A DNA stretch of 30,537 nt from Tannerella sp. (GTDB taxonomy: Bacteria; Bacteroidota; Bacteroidia; Bacteroidales; Tannerellaceae). The stretch's first letter is position 1; the number at the start of each line of letters is the position of its first letter. Location: positions 1 to 30,537 of the forward strand of contig JAITAY010000016.1 in the NCBI GenBank assembly GCA_031283915.1, in the 5' to 3' direction. Positions 8,006-15,467 of the stretch are shown here, piece after piece. The translations under genes were made by a program, and so were the position numbers. The notes beneath the pieces are model-generated. The model did not search any database and had not been told where the DNA came from. It worked only from the letters and a program-made list of their open reading frames with translations.

Positions 8006-8557
8006 TTATTTACCTGCAGATTTACCTGATTTTCTCCTGATTTCTTCGCCCACAAAACGGATTCCTTTCCCTTTATAGGGTTCCGGCATACGGAAGGAAC
8101 GGATTTTTGCACACACTTGACCGAGCAGCTGCTTGTCGGCAGATTCCAGAATAATCAACGGGTTTTTATTACGCTCGGATTTTGTCTCCAGTTTGATTTC
8201 TTGCGGTAACTGGATGTAAATACTGTGCGTATATCCCAGAGAGAGGTCTAACACCTGGCCCGTATTCGACGCGCGATAACCGACGCCGACCAGTTCGAGT
8301 TCTTTCCTATATCCGGCGGATACGCCAATGACCATATTGTTAATCAATGCGCGATAAAGGCCATGCTGTGCACGATACGTGCGTTCGTCGCTGGGGCGTG
8401 TCAGGCTGATCACACCGTTGTCAACGCTGACTTTGATCGACGGATTGATTTTCTCCGAAAGTTCACCTTTCGGGCCTTTAACGGTGACGGCGTCGTCCTT
8501 GACGGTGACTGTTACACCGGCCGGAATTTGAATGGGTAATTTTCCTATTCGTGACAT
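8006..8557 (-). CDS. rplF: 50S ribosomal protein L6
   Basis: L6 sits near the factor-binding site of the large subunit. I start it at ATG 8557 (MSRIGKLPIQIPAGV, 183 residues). An AAGGAGG Shine-Dalgarno lies a few bases upstream, one of the few strong ones in this operon; an in-frame ATG at 8602 would overlap rpsH and is rejected. Two L6 repeats are seen, with the C-terminal motif PEPYKGKGIRFVGEEIRRKSGKS. Confidence 0.97.
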   Translation of the reverse strand: MSRIGKLPIQIPAGVTVTVKDDAVTVKGPKGELSEKINPSIKVSVDNGVISLTRPSDERTYRAQHGLYRALINNMVIGVSAGYRKELELVGVGYRASNTGQVLDLSLGYTHSIYIQLPQEIKLETKSERNKNPLIILESADKQLLGQVCAKIRSFRMPEPYKGKGIRFVGEEIRRKSGKSAGK

Positions 8558-8573
8558 TTTCGTTCCTCCTTCA

Positions 8574-8969
8574 TTAACTGATGAAACATAATACTTCGCC
8601 ACCCACTTTCAGGTTGCGTGCTTCCTTATCCGTCATCACACCCTGGGAGGTAGAAAGGATGGCAATGCCAAGACCGTTCAATACTCTGGGTATATCCTTG
8701 TAACCGGTATACTTGCGTAAACCCGGTGTGGACACGCGTTGAAGCGTCTTGATCGCATTCACCTTGTTTACCGGATCATATTTCAAGGCAATTTTGATGG
8801 AGCCTTGAGGTCCTTCATCTACAAACTTGAAATTAAGTATGTAGCCTTTTTCAAAAAGGATTTTCGTAATTTCCTTTTTCAAATTGGAGGCGGGCACTTC
8901 GACGATGCGGTGCTGCGCCTTGATTGCGTTGCGCAATCGTGTCAAATAATCTGCAATTGGATCTGTCAT
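8574..8969 (-). CDS. rpsH: 30S ribosomal protein S8
   Basis: S8 binds the central domain of 16S rRNA and represses the spc operon in E. coli. The 131-residue protein begins MTDPIADYLTRLRNAIKAQH and ends with the RNA-binding signature GIAILSTSQGVMTDKEARN followed by GGEVLCFIS. Length is typical. The gap to the preceding rpsN is 58 bases, longer than most; I did not find an S8-type hairpin there. Confidence 0.98.
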   Translation of the reverse strand: MTDPIADYLTRLRNAIKAQHRIVEVPASNLKKEITKILFEKGYILNFKFVDEGPQGSIKIALKYDPVNKVNAIKTLQRVSTPGLRKYTGYKDIPRVLNGLGIAILSTSQGVMTDKEARNLKVGGEVLCFIS

Positions 8970-9027
8970 ATTTTTTTTAATTAAATTAATCCCGACGCCG
9001 AGACAATATTTAATGCTTCATTTTTTC

Positions 9028-9297
9028 TTACCAACTGGCTTTTTTTATACCGGGTATCAATCCCTGAGACGCCATTTCGCGGAATTGTATACGTGAGATA
9101 CCGAATTGACGCATGTAGCCTTTCGGACGTCCCGTCACTTTGCAACGGTTGTGCAAACGAACGGGCGAAGCGTTTTTAGGCAACGCCTGTAATGCCTCGT
9201 AATTGCCTTCGGTTTTCAGTTGTGCTCTCTTAGCCGCATATTTCTTCACCAGCTTGATCCGCTTTACTTCACGGGCTTTCATCGATTCTTTCGCCAT
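9028..9297 (-). CDS. rpsN: 30S ribosomal protein S14, zinc-free long form
   Basis: S14 is a head protein of the small subunit. At 89 residues (MAKESMKAREVKRIKLVKKY... QGLIPGIKKASW) it is the long form without the CxxC-x12-CxxC zinc ribbon; only one Cys (NRCKVTGRPKGYMRQF) is present. It therefore does not depend on zinc. It starts 4 bases after rplE. Confidence 0.97.
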   Translation of the reverse strand: MAKESMKAREVKRIKLVKKYAAKRAQLKTEGNYEALQALPKNASPVRLHNRCKVTGRPKGYMRQFGISRIQFREMASQGLIPGIKKASW

Positions 9298-9301
9298 ATC
9301 T

Positions 9302-9859
9302 TTAGTTCTTTTTTATATTCTTAAACGGCAAACCAAATTCTTTCAGGAGTGCATACCCTTCTTCATCCGTTTGCGCAGAAGTCACAAAGGTAATATTCAT
9401 TCCCAATATTTTCGTAATATTGTCAATGTTTATTTCCGGAAAGATGATTTGTTCCTGGATTCCCAGCGTATAGTTTCCTCTTCCGTCAAGCTTACTCTCA
9501 ATTCCCTTGAAGTCGCGGATACGGGGCAAGGCGACACGTACCAATCTTTCCAGAAATTCGTACATCTTCTCGTTACGCAAGGTAACCATCACACCGATAG
9601 GCATTTTTTTGCGCAGTTTAAAGTTCGAAATATCTTTCTTCGAGTAGGTGGCAACGGCTTTCTGGCCGGTTATATTGGTCAATTCGGCAATCGCCACGTC
9701 AATGATTTTCTTGTCAGCCGTTGCGATACCCAATCCCTGATTGATCACAATTTTATGTAATACAGGAACTTGCATCACCGACTTGTAACTAAATTCGTTT
9801 TTCAACGCGGGAACAATCCGCTCCCGATACTCTTTTTTTAGGCTAGCCAGATTACTCAT
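9302..9859 (-). CDS. rplE: 50S ribosomal protein L5
   Basis: L5 binds 5S rRNA and bridges to S13 and the P-site tRNA. The 185-residue sequence has PVLHKIVINQGLGIA, the GQKAVATYSKKDISNFKLRK segment, and the C-terminal MNITFVTSAQTDEEGYALLK. Its ATG overlaps the rplX stop as TAATG, so the two genes are probably translationally coupled. Confidence 0.98.
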   Translation of the reverse strand: MSNLASLKKEYRERIVPALKNEFSYKSVMQVPVLHKIVINQGLGIATADKKIIDVAIAELTNITGQKAVATYSKKDISNFKLRKKMPIGVMVTLRNEKMYEFLERLVRVALPRIRDFKGIESKLDGRGNYTLGIQEQIIFPEINIDNITKILGMNITFVTSAQTDEEGYALLKEFGLPFKNIKKN

Positions 9860-10173
9860 TACTTAATCACCTCCCCTGATTTTTTAGCATAACGTATCAT
9901 TACTCCTTTTTCTTTTCTCCGTCCGAAACGTGTCGGTTTTCCTGACTTCGGGTCCAACAGGTTCAAGTTGGAGAGATGAATCGAAGCTTCTTTCTTTATG
10001 ATTCCTCCCTGCGGATTTTTGGCGCTGGGCTTGGTATGTTTCGATACCATATTCACACCTTCTACAATCGCTCGCCCTTCTTTTACAAGTACTTGCAGAA
10101 CACGCCCCGTCTTATTCTTGTCGTCACCGGCATTTACAAATACGATGTCACCTTTTTTTATGTACTTACTCAT
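9859..10173 (-). CDS. rplX: 50S ribosomal protein L24
   Basis: L24 is one of the two assembly initiators of the large subunit and lies near the tunnel exit. The 104-residue product has the N-terminal KOW motif (KKGDIVFVNAGDDKNKTGRV), then NMVSKHTKPSAKNPQGGII and KPTRFGRRKEKG. It overlaps rplE by one base (TAATG) and begins 12 bases after rplN. Confidence 0.98.
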   Translation of the reverse strand: MSKYIKKGDIVFVNAGDDKNKTGRVLQVLVKEGRAIVEGVNMVSKHTKPSAKNPQGGIIKKEASIHLSNLNLLDPKSGKPTRFGRRKEKGVMIRYAKKSGEVIK

Positions 10174-10185
10174 AATTATTTTTGT

Positions 10186-10551
10186 TTAAAGCACTTCCGG
10201 TGCAAGTGATACAATTTTCATATTCGTCGCACGCAATTCCCTGGCTACAGGGCCAAAGATACGGCTTCCTCTCAGTTCTCCCGCTGCATTCAGCAATACG
10301 CAGGCATTGTCGTCAAAACGAATGTAGGAACCGTCCTGACGGCGAATTTCCTTTTTCGTCCTCACGATGATGGCTTTGGATACGGCACCTTTTTTCACGT
10401 CGCTCGCCGGAATAACGCTTTTCACTGCCACTACGATGACGTCACCTACGGTGGCGTAACGCTTGCGCGTCCCGCCCAACACACGGATACACAATGCTTC
10501 TTTCGCTCCGCTGTTGTCTGCTACTACTAATCTTGATTCCTGTTGTATCAT
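10186..10551 (-). CDS. rplN: 50S ribosomal protein L14
   Basis: L14 contacts helix 95 and the 30S subunit at an inter-subunit bridge. The 121-residue protein starts MIQQESRLVVADNSGAKEAL, the family signature, contains CIRVLGGTRKRYATVGDVIV, and ends SLAPEVL. It begins one base after the rpsQ stop. Confidence 0.98.
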   Translation of the reverse strand: MIQQESRLVVADNSGAKEALCIRVLGGTRKRYATVGDVIVVAVKSVIPASDVKKGAVSKAIIVRTKKEIRRQDGSYIRFDDNACVLLNAAGELRGSRIFGPVARELRATNMKIVSLAPEVL

Positions 10552-10552
10552 T

Positions 10553-10810
10553 TTACTTCGCCCTTTCTACTATTTGAACCAACCGCCATCTTTTCGTCTT
10601 GCTCAAAGGGCGGGTTTCCATGATCTTTACTACATCGCCGATGTTACATTCGTTTTTCTCATCGTGCACGTGATATTTCTTTGTCTTGCTGACAAATTTT
10701 CCGTAAATGGGATGTTTTTCTTTCCATTTCACGGCAACCGTGATGCTTTTATCCATCTTGTTGCTGGATACCACGCCTGTTCTTTCTTTTCTTAATCTTC
10801 TTGTTTCCAT
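10553..10810 (-). CDS. rpsQ: 30S ribosomal protein S17
   Basis: S17 is an OB-fold protein that stabilises the 5' domain of 16S rRNA. The 85-residue sequence has RKERTGVVSSNKMDKSITVA, then KYHVHDEKNECNIGDVVKIM and ETRPLSKTKRWRLVQIV, the three conserved blocks. It lies 10 bases after rpmC and 1 base before rplN. Confidence 0.98.
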   Translation of the reverse strand: METRRLRKERTGVVSSNKMDKSITVAVKWKEKHPIYGKFVSKTKKYHVHDEKNECNIGDVVKIMETRPLSKTKRWRLVQIVERAK

Positions 10811-10820
10811 CAGGCTCGCA

Positions 10821-11018
10821 TTATTTGTTATTCTGTTTTCTTTGATGCCGTTCCGTCAACAGACGGGCAATTGTTTTGCGCTGTTCCTTGATTTGCGCAG
10901 GATTATCCAGCGGTGAAATGCTATGATTAATCTTTTTCTGCTCCAAAGACAGCCTTTCGGCCTCAATTCTCTCATCAATTTCCCGAGTACTCAGTTCCTT
11001 TATTTCTTTAATCTTCAT
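10821..11018 (-). CDS. rpmC: 50S ribosomal protein L29
   Basis: L29 lies beside L23 at the polypeptide exit and helps to form the docking site for trigger factor and SRP. The 65-residue two-helix protein begins MKIKEIKELSTREIDERIEA and carries the signature NPAQIKEQRKTIARLLTERH. It begins 5 bases after rplP. Confidence 0.97.
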   Translation of the reverse strand: MKIKEIKELSTREIDERIEAERLSLEQKKINHSISPLDNPAQIKEQRKTIARLLTERHQRKQNNK

Positions 11019-11023
11019 AGCAC

Positions 11024-11458
11024 TTACAATGTTTGATGTTGCATATCATAGTCACGGCGTACCACGAATTTCGTTGTCACGGGAAGCTTTTGTGCTGCCA
11101 GACGCAAGGCTTCCTTGGCCACGTCGAAGGGTACTCCTTCAATCTCAAATAACAAGCGTCCGGGTGTCACGGGGGCTACAAATCCTTCGGGATTTCCTTT
11201 TCCTTTACCCATACGTACATCGGCCGGTTTCCTCGTGATGGGTTTATCAGGGAAAATCCGTACCCAAACCTGTCCCTGGCGTTGCATGTGGCGTGTGACG
11301 GCAATACGTGCCGCCTCAATCTGGCGGCCTGTAATCCATTTGTATTGCAGGGACTTGATTCCAAATGAACCAAATGCCAACTGATTACCACGTTGAGCAA
11401 AGCCTTTCAGACGGCCTTTTTGTTGTCTTCTAAATTTTGTTTTTTTAGGTTGTAACAT
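11024..11458 (-). CDS. rplP: 50S ribosomal protein L16
   Basis: L16 organises the A-site region and the base of the 5S rRNA. The 144-residue sequence starts MLQPKKTKFRRQQKGRLKGF and shows GRQIEAARIAVTRHMQRQGQ, KPADVRMGKGKGNPEGFVAP and ALRLAAQKLPVTTKFVVR. All are normal. What is unusual is upstream: in most bacteria rpsC lies immediately before it, but here two extra genes and a terminator-like hairpin come between. Confidence 0.98.
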   Translation of the reverse strand: MLQPKKTKFRRQQKGRLKGFAQRGNQLAFGSFGIKSLQYKWITGRQIEAARIAVTRHMQRQGQVWVRIFPDKPITRKPADVRMGKGKGNPEGFVAPVTPGRLLFEIEGVPFDVAKEALRLAAQKLPVTTKFVVRRDYDMQHQTL

Positions 11459-11485
11459 CTTTGTTTTTTTGATTTATAACGTTGA

Positions 11486-11508
11486 AAAAATGGGTAACGG
11501 CCATTTTT
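11486..11508 (-). terminator. terminator-like hairpin between the inserted genes and rplP
   Basis: An 8-bp perfect inverted repeat (AAAAATGG and CCATTTTT with a 7-base loop) lies directly after the 176-codon gene. On the minus strand the second arm continues into a run of six T. The stem has only two GC pairs, so it may be a weak terminator or attenuator. Full termination would cut off rplP and all genes after it unless there is another promoter, and I see none. Confidence 0.4.
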
Positions 11509-11512
11509 ATAC

Positions 11513-12043
11513 TTACAATTTATTTTCAAACCTCTTTTCCACGATTCCATCAATTTTAGCCATACAATGGGGTGAACTCGAATCTATGCGCTGGTTATCA
11601 TTCCTATAATAAAAGGTAATCGCCCTTCCTTCCTTATCCAGATGATGAAACTCGCTAATCTTGTAAAACAAGCGTCCGTATTTCTCCTTTCTGATAAAAA
11701 GAATGTCTCCCGGATTCATATTTTTCTTCTCTCCCTCTTCAAATCGGCGGATGAACAAAATATCTCCCTTCCCAATGTCTCTTGCTGCCATCCAGTCTCC
11801 TTCCGCTATACGTACGTCATAACCTTTCAGACTCACTTTCTTTCCTTTAGAATAAAAAGTGTCGAAAGGCGTAATACGAATATTACTGCTGTCATCTCTG
11901 AATGTATGCTTGTCTCCGGCACCTGTATGTACAGTCCTTATCGTGACTAGATCTTTCCTGTAAAAATATCCGGCCAAAAAGGGCAGTGTACAAACAATGG
12001 TGGCTACTGTCAAAACAATTATCAAATTAGTCATAACTATCAT
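11513..12043 (-). CDS. membrane-anchored protein inserted in the ribosomal operon, weakly S26/S24-peptidase-like
   Basis: A 176-residue protein not normally found in this operon. Residues 5-27 form one hydrophobic helix (TNLIIVLTVATIVCTLPFLA), followed by Arg29-Lys30-Asp31 and a soluble charged domain. The domain holds the segment EGDWMAARDIGKGDILFI (81-98), a second GDILFIR at 112-118, LFYKIS at 125-130 and IDGIVEKR at 164-171. Signal peptidases and LexA-type proteases have a similar order of blocks: GDSMxP...GDxv, a second GDiv, then YxKR. Here the catalytic Ser position is Trp84 and the spacing is one residue longer, so I would expect no protease activity. The start at 12043 is supported by an ATGA overlap with the small ORF upstream. 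Function is unknown; the fold call is inference. Confidence 0.75.
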   Translation of the reverse strand: MIVMTNLIIVLTVATIVCTLPFLAGYFYRKDLVTIRTVHTGAGDKHTFRDDSSNIRITPFDTFYSKGKKVSLKGYDVRIAEGDWMAARDIGKGDILFIRRFEEGEKKNMNPGDILFIRKEKYGRLFYKISEFHHLDKEGRAITFYYRNDNQRIDSSSPHCMAKIDGIVEKRFENKL

Positions 12044-12192
12044 ATAATTACAAAATTACTTTTCAACATACTTTCATTCGACATCTTATACTTTTTATTC
12101 AGCAGTATGGATTCAGTCTTGTATACGATCAAATTGAATATCTTATCAAATAACTCATTTTGATTTTCTACACCTTCTTCTCTTTCTTGCAT
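12040..12192 (-). CDS. 50-residue small protein upstream of the inserted membrane protein
   Basis: ATG at 12192 opens 50 codons (MQEREEGVENQNELFDKIFN... ending KSNFVII) that stop at TGA 12042-12040, overlapping the next ATG as ATGA. The coupling and the fit into the 25-base space after rpsC argue that it is translated. The N-terminus is acidic, the rest is mixed and Asn/Lys-rich, with no signal peptide or membrane helix. It is strongly AT-rich compared with rpsC, which suggests foreign origin. I do not recognise a family. It could be a partner or regulator of the membrane protein, or a leader peptide for it. Confidence 0.5.
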   Translation of the reverse strand: MQEREEGVENQNELFDKIFNLIVYKTESILLNKKYKMSNESMLKSNFVII

Positions 12193-12217
12193 ACAAGCAG
12201 AACATCAACAGAATTAT

Positions 12218-12973
12218 TTACTGTTTTTTGTCGCGGTACCTCCGGCGATTGCCTCTCCTTTCATTTCTGTCTCCACGGCCTCCGGCTTCTCCTCCTCCTC
12301 TGTGACCGAAATCCTTCGAGAAAGTGAATGACGGTGCGAGGTCTTTCTTGCCGTAAATTTCGCCGCGGCATATCCACACTTTGATTCCCAACAGACCGAC
12401 CTTGGTCAGTGCTTCAGCCAGTGCATAATCTATGTCCGCACGGAAAGTATGCAGCGGCGTACGGCCTTCTTTATACATTTCCGAGCGTGCCATTTCGGCG
12501 CCGTTCAGGCGACCGGAAACCTGCACCTTGATGCCTTCGGCGCCCATGCGCATGGTCGATGCAATGGCCATTTTCACGGCACGGCGATAGGCGATTTTTC
12601 CTTCCAGCTGACGGGCAATGTTATTGGCTACAATCACGGCGTCCAGTTCCGGTCTTTTGATTTCAAAGATGTTGATTTGAACTTCCTTGTCCGTGATTTT
12701 CTTCAATTCTTCCTTGAGCTTGTCGACTTCCTGGCCGGCCTTACCGATGATGATTCCCGGACGGGAGGTACATACGGTAATCGTGACCAGTTTTAACGTA
12801 CGTTCAATTACGATGCGCGACACGCTCGCTTTTGCCAAACGGGCATTCAGATATTTGCGGATTTTCGTGTCCTCCAGCAGGGTGTCGCCATAATTGCTGC
12901 CACCATACCAGTTGGAATCCCAACCCCGGATAATTCCCAAACGATTACTTATCGGATTTACTTTCTGTCCCAT
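12218..12973 (-). CDS. rpsC: 30S ribosomal protein S3
   Basis: S3 lines the mRNA entry tunnel. The 251-residue protein begins MGQKVNPISNRLGIIRGWDS, has the KH-type RNA-binding domain around TSRPGIIIGKAGQEVDKLKE, and a C-domain with GRTPLHTFRADIDYALAEAL. It ends with about 30 residues rich in Gly and Arg (HRGGGEAGGRGDRNERRGNR), longer than the E. coli tail and RGG-like. Such basic tails on S3 are seen in several phyla and probably bind RNA. It starts 5 bases after rplV. Confidence 0.98.
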   Translation of the reverse strand: MGQKVNPISNRLGIIRGWDSNWYGGSNYGDTLLEDTKIRKYLNARLAKASVSRIVIERTLKLVTITVCTSRPGIIIGKAGQEVDKLKEELKKITDKEVQINIFEIKRPELDAVIVANNIARQLEGKIAYRRAVKMAIASTMRMGAEGIKVQVSGRLNGAEMARSEMYKEGRTPLHTFRADIDYALAEALTKVGLLGIKVWICRGEIYGKKDLAPSFTFSKDFGHRGGGEAGGRGDRNERRGNRRRYRDKKQ

Positions 12974-12978
12974 TTGTA

Positions 12979-13389
12979 TTAATTTTCACTTTCGTTTTCA
13001 TTTAACGTATCCACAAACAAGGTTACGTGATTAGACCGTTTGCGAATTCGGTAGCCTCTGCCCTGCGGGGCAGGACGCATTCGTTTGAGCGTACTTGCGC
13101 CGTCGACGGTAATAGTCGAAATATACAGCTCACCGCTTTCCGCTTTCCGTTCATTTTTTTGCTGCCAGTTGGATATGGCCGAGCGGAGCAGTTTCTCTAC
13201 TTTTGCTGCTGCTTCCTTGTTCGAAAATTTCAAAACACCCAATGCCCTGAACACTTCCATTCCCCGAATCATATCCGCTACCAGACGCATCTTGCGCGGA
13301 GAAGTAGGAACATTTCGCAGTTTGGCGAAATAAACGGATTTTCGGGCTTCTTTTATTTTTTCTGCTGATACTCTTTTTCTTGCACCCAT
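12979..13389 (-). CDS. rplV: 50S ribosomal protein L22
   Basis: L22 sends a hairpin into the exit tunnel and is a site of macrolide-resistance changes in other species. The 136-residue protein has LRNVPTSPRKMRLVADMIRG, then the hairpin and RMRPAPQGRGYRIRKRSNHV. The hairpin shows no deletion or duplication that I can see. It starts 22 bases after rpsS. Confidence 0.98.
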   Translation of the reverse strand: MGARKRVSAEKIKEARKSVYFAKLRNVPTSPRKMRLVADMIRGMEVFRALGVLKFSNKEAAAKVEKLLRSAISNWQQKNERKAESGELYISTITVDGASTLKRMRPAPQGRGYRIRKRSNHVTLFVDTLNENESEN

Positions 13390-13411
13390 ATTTGTTTTCT
13401 CTTTTTATTTC

Positions 13412-13678
13412 TTACTTCCTGTTTCCTGCGTGACCACGGAAGATACGCGTCGGTGAGAACTCGCCCAATTTGTGACCTACCATATTCTCTGTTATAAACA
13501 CAGGTATGAATTTATTTCCATTGTGAACGGCTATCGTATGCCCAACGAAATCCGGCGAAATCATCGAGGCTCTCGCCCACGTCTTGATGACTGTCTTCTT
13601 GCCGGACTCATTCATTGCCAGCACTTTCTTTTCCAGTTTCACATTGATATATGGACCTTTTTTTAACGAACGACTCAT
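13412..13678 (-). CDS. rpsS: 30S ribosomal protein S19
   Basis: S19 forms a complex with S13 on the head of the 30S subunit. The 88-residue sequence MSRSLKKGPYINVKLEKKVL continues to TWARASMISPDFVGHTIAVH and the signature FVTENMVGHKLGEFSPTR-like segment (FITENMVGHKLGEFSPTRIF). It starts 21 bases after rplB. Confidence 0.98.
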   Translation of the reverse strand: MSRSLKKGPYINVKLEKKVLAMNESGKKTVIKTWARASMISPDFVGHTIAVHNGNKFIPVFITENMVGHKLGEFSPTRIFRGHAGNRK

Positions 13679-13699
13679 AGTTTTCTTAATTAATTCGTT

Positions 13700-14524
13700 T
13701 TATTTTTTCCTTCTTTCAATTATATACTTGGAAGAATGTTTCTTGGGTGCTCTTGTCTTCAAGCCTTTCGCATACAGACCGGTACGCGAACGGGGATGAC
13801 CTCCGGACGCACGGCCTTCACCTCCGCCCATGGGATGGTCTACCGGGTTCATCACCACTCCGCGGTTACGCGGACGGCGTCCCAGCCATCTCGAACGTCC
13901 GGCCTTACCTGATTTCTCAAGTGCATGGTCTGAATTACCTACGCTTCCTATCGTCGCTTTACATGTCGACAGGATTTTCCGGGTTTCACCCGAAGGCATC
14001 TTGATAATGGCATAATCTCCTTCTCTCGAAGTCAACTGGGCAAATGCACCAGCCGAACGCACCAGCTTGGCGCCCTGACCGGGGCGAAGTTCGATGTTGT
14101 GAATTATCGTTCCAACCGGTATTTGCTGCATCGGCAAAGAATTGCCTATTTCGGGAGTCGCCTGTGTTCCCGACATTACTGTCTGGCCTACTTCGAGTCC
14201 GTTCGGAGCCACAATGTAGCTCTTTGCGCCGTCCGCGTAGTAAAGCAGTGCAATACGCGAGGTGCGGTTCGGATCGTATTCTATCGACTTTACAGTTGCC
14301 GGAATGCCGTCCTTGTTTCTCTTGAAATCTATCAAACGGTACTTTTGTTTATGGCCGCCGCCGATGTATCGCATCGTCATCTTTCCGGTGTTGTTGCGTC
14401 CTCCTGTACGTTTCTTTCCTGTTACAAGAGACTTCTCCGGCGTACTTGCAGTGATCTTATCAAATGCACCAATAATCTTGTGTCTCTGCCCCGGTGTGGT
14501 GGGCTTTAATTTACGTATTCCCAT
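13700..14524 (-). CDS. rplB: 50S ribosomal protein L2
   Basis: L2 is a primary 23S rRNA binder needed for subunit association and peptidyl transfer. The 274-residue protein has the two RNA-binding beta domains and the C-terminal signature VVMNPVDHPMGGGEGRASGG; His230 here corresponds to the functionally important His229 of E. coli. The basic tail KGLKTRAPKKHSSKYIIERR is complete. It starts 7 bases after rplW. Confidence 0.98.
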   Translation of the reverse strand: MGIRKLKPTTPGQRHKIIGAFDKITASTPEKSLVTGKKRTGGRNNTGKMTMRYIGGGHKQKYRLIDFKRNKDGIPATVKSIEYDPNRTSRIALLYYADGAKSYIVAPNGLEVGQTVMSGTQATPEIGNSLPMQQIPVGTIIHNIELRPGQGAKLVRSAGAFAQLTSREGDYAIIKMPSGETRKILSTCKATIGSVGNSDHALEKSGKAGRSRWLGRRPRNRGVVMNPVDHPMGGGEGRASGGHPRSRTGLYAKGLKTRAPKKHSSKYIIERRKK

Positions 14525-14531
14525 TTCTTTA

Positions 14532-14825
14532 TCAGATATTACTGAAGAAGTCTATGACTTCGCCTTCTTTTAATGTGACAATTGCTTTTTTATAAGAAGA
14601 CTGTTTGCCGCTGATAATGCCTGATTTCGTATAACGGCTCTTGCGCTTGCCGGAATAGTTCATTGTATTCACGTCTACCACGCTCACGTTGTACATCGCT
14701 TCTACGGCCTTCTTTATCTCAAGTTTGTTCGCGTCCGGAGAAACCCGGAAACCAATACGATTCGGCCTCTTGTCCGTAATCGCCGTCAGTTTCTCTGTGA
14801 CAATCGGTTTGATAATAATTCCCAT
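14532..14825 (-). CDS. rplW: 50S ribosomal protein L23
   Basis: L23 is the docking site for trigger factor and SRP at the tunnel exit. The 97-residue product begins MGIIIKPIVTEKLTAITDKR, with NKLEIKKAVEAMYNVSVVDV as the conserved core. An AAGGAGG Shine-Dalgarno lies just before the ATG, which is rare in this operon. It starts 12 bases... downstream of the rplD stop at 14838. Confidence 0.97.
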   Translation of the reverse strand: MGIIIKPIVTEKLTAITDKRPNRIGFRVSPDANKLEIKKAVEAMYNVSVVDVNTMNYSGKRKSRYTKSGIISGKQSSYKKAIVTLKEGEVIDFFSNI

Positions 14826-14837
14826 TTCTTTTCCTCC

Positions 14838-15467
14838 TTATGCGTTAAAAAGTTTCTCAATGATTCCTACCGAACTCTCCGTCAGAACGAGACTGGCTGC
14901 GTCCAGCACCCTGTATGTGTTCAAATCGGAAGCCGTTGCTACGCTTGCTTTCTGCAGGTTACGTGCCGACAAATAAACGGTTTTGTTATTTTCGGGCAAA
15001 ACGAGCAGCAGTTTACGATTCTCAATTTTCAGACCTTTCATGATGGCGATGAAATCTTTTGTCTTCGGAGTCTCCAGCGAAAAGTCCTCCACAACGACGA
15101 TGGCATTTTCCTTTGCCTTGTACGAAAGGGCAGACTTGCGTGCCAATGCCTTCACTTTCTTGTTCAGCTTGAAGCTGTAATCTCTCGGCTTTGGGCCGAA
15201 GACACGACCGCCGCCGACCAACAGAGGTGAGTTGATGTCACCACGACGGGCGCCGCCGCCACCTTTCTGACGAATCAGCTTGCGCGTACTGCCTGAGACT
15301 TCGCTTCGTTCCTTCGATTTGTGCGTTCCTTGACGTTTGTTCGCCATATATTGTTTGACATCCAGATAGATCGCATGATCGTTCGGCTCAATACCAAATA
15401 TCGCATCGTTCAAAGTAACCGTCCGACCGGTATTTTCTCCTTTTATATTCAATACGTTCAGTTCCAT
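14838..15467 (-). CDS. rplD: 50S ribosomal protein L4
   Basis: L4 sends a loop into the exit tunnel and in E. coli also represses the S10 operon. The 209-residue sequence has the tunnel loop TRKLIRQKGGGGARRGDINS followed by PLLVGGGRVFGPKPRDYSFK, and a C-terminal VLDAASLVLTESSVGIIEKL. Its ATG overlaps the rplC stop as TAATG, so coupling is likely. No E. coli-type S10 leader is visible upstream of rpsJ. Confidence 0.98.
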   Translation of the reverse strand: MELNVLNIKGENTGRTVTLNDAIFGIEPNDHAIYLDVKQYMANKRQGTHKSKERSEVSGSTRKLIRQKGGGGARRGDINSPLLVGGGRVFGPKPRDYSFKLNKKVKALARKSALSYKAKENAIVVVEDFSLETPKTKDFIAIMKGLKIENRKLLLVLPENNKTVYLSARNLQKASVATASDLNTYRVLDAASLVLTESSVGIIEKLFNA

